Shown here one piece after another: positions 9,412 through 16,934 of a stretch of DNA of 23,545 nucleotides. Both the position numbers and the translations under genes were made by a program. The first letter of the stretch is position 1; every line of letters starts with the position of its first letter. Origin of the DNA: Priapulus caudatus (Eukaryota; Priapulida; Priapulimorpha; Priapulimorphida; Priapulidae); assembly GCF_000485595.1 (NCBI RefSeq), contig NW_014577169.1, positions 103,309 through 126,853 on the forward strand, given 5' to 3'. The notes below the pieces were generated by a model. The model did no database searches and was not told the DNA's origin. It saw only the letters and a list, made by a program, of their open reading frames with translations.

Positions 9412-11093
9412 AATTCGGGCCTAAATGCCACCTCTACAGGATTCGTAGCGTCATGATTTTTATGACGTCATAGGCATTACAGGACTGGTCAACTTAGATT
9501 GAACTACGCATAAATTGCGAGATGTTGACGCTTTAAGAAGAACGTGCACGCACGGCCGTACTGCGGCGAGGCTATGCACACTGTAAGACAAAAAAAAGCT
9601 GTATTGTTGTAAAGAGATGTGAAAAATGTGTTTGTTGTCTAGGCGTAGTGAATAAGACCGATCGCTTTACCTACGTTGATTAAATAGCAATAACCTACGT
9701 TGATTAAATAGCAATAACCTACGTTGATTAAATAGCAATAACCTACTGAAACACACGGTTCATTATAAAATATAATATATTTCGGAAAAGGCGGTTTCCT
9801 GGTATTATAGAAACGCAAAATGTCATAGAAGAGACGTTTATCAAAATGTATTAATTAGTAGGCTAATGCATAATTTCTTATTATTTTAAAGATTGTTATA
9901 GTTGTACAATGTGTGTAAGTTATACAGTTTGTATAACTTGCAGTATATGTCTGCTGAGAAAAGCCTTGATAACAAATCAATATATTATTAAAAAACATTC
10001 TAACTTCTTGGAACGTGTAATAGGTAACAAACGATAGAATAATTGACTTTGTGACAATATGCACCACGATAAACAACCAAATGTATATAACTGCTGATTT
10101 GATCGAAAGAAAACTAGTGCGTGTTGTTATTTGCAATGTTAACAATATAAACAAATAATGTGGAAGTTATCGATTTGTGTTAATTAAAACAGTTCATTTT
10201 AAAATTACAATTAGTTTGGTTTATTTTGTTATATGTATACGTATAGGCCTACTGCTACCGATCAAGTAATAAAAACCGAGATGCAACGACGCGAGCGCCA
10301 TCCCCATGCATGCACATTAGCATAGGGGAAAAATTGTGGCGGGATGCTCTGCTGCCAAAGTAAACTTTCAGGAGCAAATTTTACCGTGCACATCTCTCCC
10401 GGGTGTGGCTACTCCTGCGCATTTTCAGCGCGTAAGTTTGGCCGAATAAAATCTTTGCTGGCAACATGACCAGCGTCGCGAGAGCCATATATAATTTCCA
10501 GGTACCTCGGCATCTAGGTTAAGGATAGTGACAGGATGCTGCGACCAAAGCGAAGATTTTAGAACGGATTTTACAACGCCCATCTCTCGCGGGCATGCCC
10601 CTGCCCATTTTAACGCCTAATCTTAGCCGAAAGATTACCCGAAATTATTCATCTTGGCTTGCAACGGCGACGAGCGACGCGGGCACCATTTTATGTACAT
10701 TAGCACAGGGAAAAATTGTGGCAGGCGAAAAAGAGCGCCATTTCCTTGTACATTAGAGTATGGAAACAAATGTGGCGCGATGCCTCCAGCATTGTCGTAA
10801 CAATGACTAAACCAAACCAATTAGTAGGCAATTTCACAATAGAAGCTAGAGTGAAATTATATGAGTGCACGATACTCCCATCTATATTAAATAATAGTGA
10901 AACTTGAACAAACCTAACAAAAAGGGAATTGGAAGGCTTTCAAAATGATTGCTTAAGGAGAATAAATAGTTCCGCCGTTCTAACGTAGCGGAATGTATTC
11001 GCGACGCCCAGAGGCCCCAGCTCGATTCGCGCGAGCACACGCGGCACGGTTTCGGAGGAGATACGGAAAACGACATTTCGGCTCTTTCTACTA
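9412..11093. other. Non-coding part of block A'
   Basis: 3'UTR and spacer after the LDLa-like exon. It holds a 24 bp triplet repeat at 9669-9740 and three copies of a GTACATTAG..GGAAAAA.TTGTGGCG motif (near 10311, 10695 and 10746). An AATAAA lies at about 10445. The minus-strand frames at 9855-10154 and 10635-10820 are not conserved in the left copy, so they are rejected as genes. Confidence 0.5.
9669..9740 (+). repeat. 24 bp tandem repeat, three exact copies
   Basis: Three identical 24-base units beginning ACCTACGTTGATTAAATAG, followed by a partial fourth. The left copy of the block (near 2170-2235) has only a degraded, shorter version, so the copies differ in repeat number. Confidence 0.9.
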
Positions 11094-11466
11094 TTATATA
11101 GTACTAAGTAGATACTTCCAGGTGAGGTTGCCGAGAATAGAGACGAATTGCTTGTTAAATTACTCGCTAGATGTCGGGGCCAACTATAACTATGGCGTTG
11201 TCTTGTGCAAAATTATTATCCGCTAACCCTATCATGTGCTATCATGGGCAAACCCGGGTATCCGGGTCATATTTTCCTGTTAGTTGCGTTATGAAGTTTG
11301 TCGTTTTGAGGTAAACTTTCGGTGTTTTATTTTACAATAAATGTGTATATTGTACATTGCGTGAGCTAAGATTATCCGAAACGTTGAAGAACAAAAATAC
11401 CACTTAGTTTTAACTCGGTCACTGACAGTGACACCGAGTCACTGACAGTCTTCAGCTTAGCACCAA
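11094..11466. other. Spacer y, unrecognised part
   Basis: Sequence present only in the right unit, starting at the end of block A'. No gene. A small inverted repeat (CTCGGTCACTG / CAGTGACACCGAG) lies at about 11415-11439. The 77-residue frame at 10993-11226 spans the block boundary and is not credible. Confidence 0.4.
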
Positions 11467-12144
11467 TCATAGGCTGCTATGTGAACTAGTAGTAGTCACG
11501 TATATACTACTGATAGCCGCTTTACATTAACTTGACGCTGGCTATAGACCGACCCATGGGGCATGCGATGGACCACCTTTACTCCAGCCGTCCAGCGGAA
11601 CTTATGTATTTTCCGCATGTGGAGGGGTGGGGCGGTTGTGTTGTTGTTGGAGCAAAAATCATTGTTTGTTGTCAAGTAACAAATTTAATAATAGGTAATT
11701 TGTTTCATTCTTTCATAGACTAAATACTTAATGATTACATATCTCTTTTTGATCGGCTAATTTGTTACTTGACAATCAACAATTTTTGTCGGCACAACCA
11801 CGCCGACCCTCGTCACACGGTGGAAATAGCATGAGTTCCCGAGCTGACTGGCGGCTGTGCAGCGCACCGCCGAGAAAATGGCCGTTTGAAGTTCGCAATC
11901 GAATGTGTGTCACAAGAAATACGGCGAAGTATATCCATTGAACGATAGTTAGCAGGTTCAATTTTAAGTAGCGGCTATAACTTAAGACATATTCACTGGT
12001 CGGAATAAGAGGGCATTAATTTGCCTACGCAGCAGACGTTTATAGTCGGGTATAATCGGGATAGTTGGTCGCATCGGCATGCCCGCATGGGGTCGGTCTA
12101 TAGCGCAGCGGCAGTTAATGTAAGCGCGCTATAGTACTAGAGCT
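11467..12144. mobile_element. Foldback (long-TIR MITE-like) element 2
   Basis: A second foldback. Outer arms match around TTACATTAACT..CGCTG..CTATAGACCGAC (left near 11521-11560, right near 12090-12130). Inner arms match around TGTCAAGTAACAAATT (11670-11685 with 11758-11773). The loop is about 70 bases. The right arm carries about 200 extra bases (11845-12055). End motifs (CTATAG, CATTAACTGCCGC, CTAGTACTATAG) are those of element 1, so the two are one family. AGCACCAA occurs at 11459 and 12145, a possible 8 bp target duplication, although the outermost bases do not pair cleanly. Confidence 0.7.
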
Positions 12145-12156
12145 AGCACCAACACT

Positions 12157-12865
12157 ACAAACAGTGCGTAGCGCGCTCTAGTACGTAGTACGTATATATA
12201 GCCCTGGCGTTTCATTAACTGCCGCAGGGTTATAGAATCATTGTCAGCCTCGAGTTTTCACTAACTGCAACATGTCACCACCTGTTCCCACAAAAATTGA
12301 TCGCAATAACGCGGAAAATGATCGGGCTTTTTTAACACTTATTTAACTACAATTGGACATGCTCACCTATCTTTTGAACACTCCATAAACTTTAGCACCA
12401 TGCTATTTATCCTTTATTACTCAAGTCAGCACTACTGGCCCAATCCGCTTTGAAGATATTCTTGCGTTGCGAAGCGCGTGACGTCACAGGTATTCGTATA
12501 TACGATGCACGCATTAGCTGTCCTATGTGTTTTGCCTTACATATCCGGTGCATGTATATTACAATGACCGGTAGCGTCACGCGTTCGCACACTCAGATAT
12601 TATTTTCAAACGGGATTGCCAGTATGCCTGACTTGAGTAATTAATAGGATAAAATTAAACAGTGGTGTAAAGTGTTCAAACAATAGTGAGATGTCTGACG
12701 TAGATAAATACAGGGTTAAAAAGCCCGATCATTTGTGTTTTGCCGATCATTTTTCGTGGGCGACAGGTGGTGACATCGGTTGCAGTACGCGGAAATACGA
12801 GGCTGACAATGTTTCTATAGCCCTGCCGGCAGTTAATGAAGGGCGGCTGTATAGTACGCAGCTAA
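12157..12865. mobile_element. Foldback element 1, second copy (noisy)
   Basis: Copy of 5907-6552 with many added bases. Both arms are recognisable around AACTGCCGCAGGGTTATAGAA and its complement, with the centre near 12520. The flanking direct repeat seen in the left copy is no longer exact. Confidence 0.8.
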
Positions 12866-13039
12866 ACAGTCCCCTGGCAACAGTGCCAACAGCAACACTA
12901 CGGAACAACAGTTCTTGCAAGGATGTCTCTGAGTCTTAGTCTTAGAAGGTTAGTGAGACACTAGTGACAGTGTCTAGCCCGCGACGCAGCCTGCGAAGGT
13001 AAATGTCAATACACATGTCTTCGAGTCTATCACCGTTTC

Positions 13040-13440
13040 TTGCGGCTACTACTACCTAGTAGTCCGTACCTAGCTCTAGTAACGCTCATCAGGGTCTATG
13101 TTCCCCAGGGTACTGCCGAACGTACCTGGTAACTCTCTGATATGTGTAGGGTTAGCGGAGTAGGCGTTAGCGGACGCCTAGACTCGTTAGTGAGTAGGCG
13201 AGGTACGGTCCGGCAATATTAGATAGTACCAGCAGAAGCATATAAATCATCGTTTGATTGATTATGCTCTCGGTACCAGGGTACGTTCCGTATGCACCTA
13301 CAGGGTACTACGGCCATTCAGACGTCGTCAGTACCCTGGGGGACATAGCGGCTGCTCAGCTCTAGTAACTATAGCCCGCGTACGGTTTGCGCGGTGGCCA
13401 GGCGAACCGTAACTAGGCTAATAGTTACTACTACTACAGC
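13040..13440. repeat. Compound hairpin element, second copy (noisy)
   Basis: Copy of 6720-7095. The stems that pair perfectly in the left copy are interrupted here (for example at 13235-13272 and 13370-13432), and the changes on one arm are not compensated on the other. Confidence 0.8.
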
Positions 13441-13444
13441 TAGT

Positions 13445-14096
13445 CCCTACTCAGCCCACGCGGCCTTAGTATGCTGCACTTAATTGCCCGCAGTAAGTAC
13501 AGAGTAATCTGTATGACTTACAGTGTCAGTAGTGTAGTGTGTATCCCCAGCAACAGCCAAGTTTACATATATATAGTAGATATCGACATATTTCACAATA
13601 ATGTACACCGCAATCACCAGAACATGCCGTCATTCTTCTATACTTATACCCAACTCGACCGCCTTTTCTCTTGTGTTACCTATTATAGTTATCTAAAGTT
13701 AACGTACACTGTATATCGACCTCCCTGATCGATTTTTGAAAAATGCGTCAATTTGGTGGCATTCTAAGACTAATTGTTGGTGCATTATAAGCACTGTCTA
13801 TGGAAGAATAGTGATTTTTCGTCAGCGAGTCTCTGCTTTGGGCAAAATTTCTTGTGGCGGCTGAGAATTGAGCGAGACCCCCGTCCCCCCCCCCGCGCAC
13901 CTTCGCTCGTGTCAATGCATGGGGGAAACACAGTCATTATTTTCTGTTTGACTGCTTGTAGTTTTTTCACATTGTTATGATCATAAGAAGTGCTCAACTA
14001 AAAGTTGGTTATCCGCGCCTTGCGTTCTATATGAAGGAAGGTCGTACATGTGAAGTTGTATGGGCGTGAGCTACGGCTATCATTAGATAGGACAAC
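13445..14096 (+). other. WASP upstream region, second copy
   Basis: Copy of 7090-7710. No gene. The main difference is a C-rich run (about 13878-13894) where the left copy reads GAGACGGCGCACC. Confidence 0.7.
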
Positions 14097-14216
14097 ATGT
14101 CAGTAAAGAGGAAACTCCTGTGAATACCGGTCATCGTTGCTACGGATGATGAGAATGAACGTCTGTTCGGTCTGCTCGGCAAGGGATGCACAACCCTCGT
14201 CTCCGCAGTAGTGCAG
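14097..14216 (+). pseudogene. WASL: WASP exon 1, right copy, frame-broken
   Basis: Copy of 7711-7833, three bases shorter through three separate one-base deletions within the first 60 bases. The first brings TGA in frame at 14121. The third restores the frame, so NERLFGLLGKGC to SAVVQ is again readable. Start codon and donor are intact. The pattern (isolated one-base losses, no substitutions) suggests sequence error rather than evolution. Confidence 0.85.
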
Positions 14217-14590
14217 GTACGCTTTACAACTCACGATTCAGTAAGTAGCAAAATAAAGCCCCCAATCTCAGCAGGTATGCGCGGCGCAACCTTGTTTCTA
14301 CCGCGGTAAACGTCCAGCTCTGTTCCCGATGCGGTACAGGCGTGACTCTGTCACTGCCACCATTCAGCGGTCTCGTTGCTGCCTTCTTGTATTCATGCTG
14401 CTTACAGTCTTGCTAAATGAATCTGAAAGCCAGTCTTTTCTAACTTCGAAAATTTTGATTTCTACTATGCAACCAATACTAGTAACATCAATAAAAACTA
14501 CCCTGTCCTACTGAAAAGTTATCGAGCGCGGACTAGGGGGACAGGCTGCAATTCCAACACTGGGCATTGCGCTTGCTGCTTTCCTTACAG

Positions 14591-14905
14591 GTATATCTGG
14601 CCGAACCCAATCCGCAACGCTGGAAGCGCAAGACCTGCGGCATGGTGTGCTTGTCAAGGACGGCAACAAGCGCTCGTACTTCCTGCGCCGCGTACGACCT
14701 GCGGCAGGGCGCGCTCGTCTGGGAGCAAGAGGTGTACACGCAGTTCAAGTACGCGTCGCCGCGGCCCTACTTCCACACATTTGCTGGCGACATGTGCGAG
14801 GTTGGCCTGAACTTCGCCAGCGAGCAGGAGGCTGCGACTCTGTGGCAGTGTCCTGCAGAGCAAGATCAACGAGCGTCAAGCTCGCAAGCAGAGAAGCGTC
14901 GACAG
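14591..14905 (+). pseudogene. WASL: WASP exon 2, right copy, frame-broken
   Basis: Copy of 8208-8522 with the same total length (315) because two one-base losses (GTGCTTGTC, AAGCAGAGAAG) and two one-base gains (CTGCGCCGCG, CTGTGGCAG) cancel. There are also changes at about 14752 and 14802. Acceptor and donor are intact. The WH1 motifs PRPYFHTFAGD and LNFASEQEAATL remain readable in one frame between the indels. Confidence 0.88.
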
Positions 14906-15143
14906 GTGAGAGCGTCTTACGTTACCGCGGCATTTCTAATGAAAGCGTATCGAAACTTTGCGGGCTGTGTGCGTGCGCTTGTCGCTTTTAAAATCTCGGA
15001 AGCAATGCGATGGCTACAACTGTAGAATGATCATCTGTTCATTGCCGTATACGAGATATTGCATCCTAAACGCTTCTACAGGGTTGACAACCGCGGAAAC
15101 AAACGGCGCGCACTGAGTTCGTCCCCCCGTGTTTGTGTTACAG

Positions 15144-15526
15144 GGCATGACTCAGAACGCGTCAGAGTCGGCGGCGCCGACGGTGACGGGGACGTCACAG
15201 TGGTGAGGATCGACGAACGGACGACCATCGAGAAGAAAGAAGAAGGAGCAGCGAGGGAAGCGGCAGAAGCTGACGAAGGCCGACATCGGGCTTCCGAGCG
15301 ACTTCCAGCACGTCGCGCACGCTCGGCTGGGACCCGAACAAGGGCTTCGACATGAACAACGCTCGATCCGAACTGAAGACGCTCTTCGAGAAGGTCGGCA
15401 TCTCGCGAGAACGACCTCCAGGACACGGCGACGCGCAGCTTCATCTACGACTTCATCGCGAAGCAGGGCGGCCTGGGGCGGTGAAGCGCGAGGCGTCGGT
15501 GCACGCCCCCAGCGCGCGCCGCCCGC
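15144..15526 (+). pseudogene. WASL: WASP exon 3 (basic region, CRIB/GBD), right copy, frame-broken
   Basis: Copy of 8748-9127 with about eight one-base indels. Examples are a lost A in CACAGTGGTG, an extra A in GAGAAGAAAGAAG, extra bases in CGCACGCTCGG and ATCTCGCGAG, and a lost A in CTGGGGCGG. The CRIB region is recognisable only piecewise. Unlike the left copy, this exon continues into a proline-rich coding region, so it is the copy physically joined to the rest of the gene in this assembly. Confidence 0.88.
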
Positions 15527-15873
15527 GCCGCACCGCGCCGCCGCCGCGCCATCCGCGCAGTCTGCAGCTCCCCGCCCCGCCACGCGGGACATCAGCCGGC
15601 CGCCCCGCCGCGCGTGCGCGGACGCTCTGCCGCCTCCCCTCCCAGCGTCAAGCAACCGTTCGCTCAGCCGCCGCCCCACCAAGCCGCGCACGTCGCGCAG
15701 CCCCCGCTCCCGAGCCGCGGCCGCCACCGCGCGACCCGCCGCCGGCCGCGAGCAATCGGGCGGCGCAGGGCTCCCCCTCCTCCCCCGCCGCCACCCCGCC
15801 CAGCGGCGAGGCCTGCCGCCGCCGCGCCCGTCGGGCGGGGCACCCCTGCCGCGCACGCGGCGGCCACGCCTGA
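15527..15873 (+). CDS. WASL: WASP proline-rich region (frame uncertain)
   Basis: Very GC-rich DNA dominated by CCG/CCC/GCC, as expected for the N-WASP proline-rich region, which binds SH3 proteins and profilin. One frame (from 15614) gives SAASPPSVKQPFAQPPPHQ, then PPLPSRGR, then a run of eight prolines. Another frame takes over in other parts (APPPRHP, PAPPRGTS, EPRPPPRDPPPA). Proline-rich segments jump between frames, which implies indels as in the exons just before it. The region should join the GBD upstream to the VCA downstream, but the A/G tract intervenes. Exact residues cannot be trusted. Confidence 0.65.
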
Positions 15874-15881
15874 AAGGAATA

Positions 15882-16340
15882 GAAAAAAAAAGAAAAAAAA
15901 AAAGAAAGAAGAAAAAAAAATAAAAAAAAAGAAAAAAGAGAGGGAAAAAGAAAAAGAAGAAAAAAAAAAAAAAAAGAAAAAAAAAAAAAGTAGACGGAGA
16001 AAAAGGGAAAAAGAAATAAAAAAAAAAAGGAAAAAAAAAAAAAGAAAGAAAAAAAGAACAAAAAAGAAAAAAAAAAAGGAAAAAAAAAAAAGAAAAAAAA
16101 AAAGGAGGAAAAAGGAAAAAGAAAAAGAAAAAAGGAAAAAAAAAAAAAAAAGAAAACAAAAAAGAAAGGAAAAAAAAAAAAAAAAAAAAAAAAGGGAGAG
16201 AAAAAAAAAAAAAAGAAAGAAAAAAGGAAAGAAAAAAAAGAAGAAAAAAAAGAAGAGGCAGAAAAAAAAAAAAAAAAAAAAAAGGGCAAAAAAAAGGAAA
16301 AAGAAAAAGAAAGGAAGAAAAAAAAGGAAAAAAGAAAAGG
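15882..16340 (+). repeat. 460 bp A/G-only (polypurine) tract
   Basis: Almost only A with scattered G and GG. The exceptions are a few single T or C bases (TAA at 15921 and 16017, TAGAC at 15991, ACA near 16059 and 16157, GCA near 16258 and 16286). It separates the proline-rich region from the VCA exon. In the VCA frame, TAA at 15921 and 16017 are stops, so it cannot simply be coding. It could be an intron with AAAAG|GG as acceptor, although an acceptor preceded by purines only would be abnormal, or low-quality fill across a GC-rich gap. Apparent poly-Lys and poly-Phe frames are artefacts. Confidence 0.85.
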
Positions 16341-16655
16341 GAGCCGACCGATTCGCGCAATTCGCTGCTAGATCAGATCCACAACTTCAAGGGCGCGGGC
16401 GCGCTGCGTCACGTCGACGCGTCGACGCACGCCGGCGGGGACGAGCGCGGAGATCTGCTCAGCGCTATCCGGCAGGGTCGCAAGCTCAACCCCGTCGACC
16501 ACTCGGACGTGCCGCCGCCGCCGCCGGCCGATGACGAGACCGAGGGCATTGCGGGGGCGCTGCTCAACGCGCTCAAGCAGCGCGAGATGGCCATCCAGGG
16601 ATACGACTCGAGCGGTAGCGACGACGACGATGACGACGACGACTGGTCCGACTAG
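16341..16655 (+). CDS. WASL: WASP/N-WASP C-terminal VCA exon
   Basis: Final coding part of the WASP gene, about 104 codons to TAG at 16653. After a short SRNS lead comes a first WH2-like segment (LLDQI, then ALRHVD). A clear second WH2 follows (GDLLSAIRQGRKLNPVD), which binds actin monomers. A five-proline spacer leads to the central helix (GIAGALLNALKQREMAIQ) and an acidic tail with eight Asp before the conserved Trp (DDDDWSD), the Arp2/3-binding end. Between LLDQI and the LKKV-like part the first WH2 has HNFKGAGA, longer than usual. The sequence is clean, without frame breaks. The exact 5' boundary is uncertain because the purine tract adjoins it. Confidence 0.92.
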   Translation, partial: EPTDSRNSLLDQIHNFKGAGALRHVDASTHAGGDERGDLLSAIRQGRKLNPVDHSDVPPPPPADDETEGIAGALLNALKQREMAIQGYDSSGSDDDDDDDDWSD

Positions 16656-16661
16656 AGGCGG

Positions 16662-16789
16662 AGATCGGGTGACGACAAGATCGGGTGACGACGAGATCGG
16701 GTGACGACGAGATCATGTGACAATGAGGTCAGGTGACGATGAGATGAGGTGACGATGAGGTCAAGTGATGAAGAGATCAGGTGATGAAA
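16662..16789 (+). repeat. 16 bp minisatellite in the WASP 3'UTR
   Basis: Eight tandem units of a 16-base repeat of the form AGATCGGGTGACGACG. The first three are nearly identical and the later ones increasingly diverged (CGACGA changing to TGATGAAG). It begins seven bases after the stop codon. Its GACGACG content resembles the Asp codons just upstream. Confidence 0.9.
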
Positions 16790-16910
16790 TTCAACGTCGA
16801 AGCAATTGAGTTAGAATGTCTTACGTGCGACTGATTTACATCTGGTGATGGACATTAAGCATGGGCTTCGTGTGGTACACACAGCTCCATATCAATGAGT
16901 TTTACGTGTA

Positions 16911-16916
16911 ATTAAA
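16911..16916 (+). promoter_or_regulatory. Probable WASP polyadenylation signal (ATTAAA)
   Basis: ATTAAA about 255 bases after the stop, followed by a GT-rich stretch (GTATGTACATCGTGTGTAC), the usual arrangement around a cleavage site. It is the first good hexamer after the stop. Confidence 0.5.
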
Positions 16917-16934
16917 GGTACAGATGTATGTACA

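Larger units (their letters stand above)
9178..11093 (+). repeat. Block A', right copy of the 2 kb segment
   Basis: Copy of 1651-3650, ending at CTCTTTCTACTA. This copy preserves the LDLa-like reading frame and several clean palindromic words, such as TATGACGTCATA at about 9461, which is split by an extra T in the left copy. It is therefore the better version. Confidence 0.9.
12146..15526 (+). repeat. Block B', right copy of the 3.2 kb segment
   Basis: Copy of 5886-9127, about 140 bases longer, with a one-base indel every few tens of bases in exons, introns and hairpin stems alike. Palindromes that are perfect in the left copy are broken here. Homopolymer-type differences include C-rich runs at about 13878-13894 and 15122-15128. 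Confidence 0.92.

Noticed and set aside
14097-15526. Calling the second WASP copy an old pseudogene under neutral decay
   Set aside because: Differences are nearly all one-base indels, equal in exons and introns, with few substitutions and intact splice sites. Sequence error or an uncorrected haplotype explains this better.
15152-16534. Very long poly-Phe (minus) and poly-Lys/Arg (plus) frames of 213-402 residues
   Set aside because: They lie on the A/G tract, where stops are rare by composition. No domain is present and they change frame into known WASP parts.
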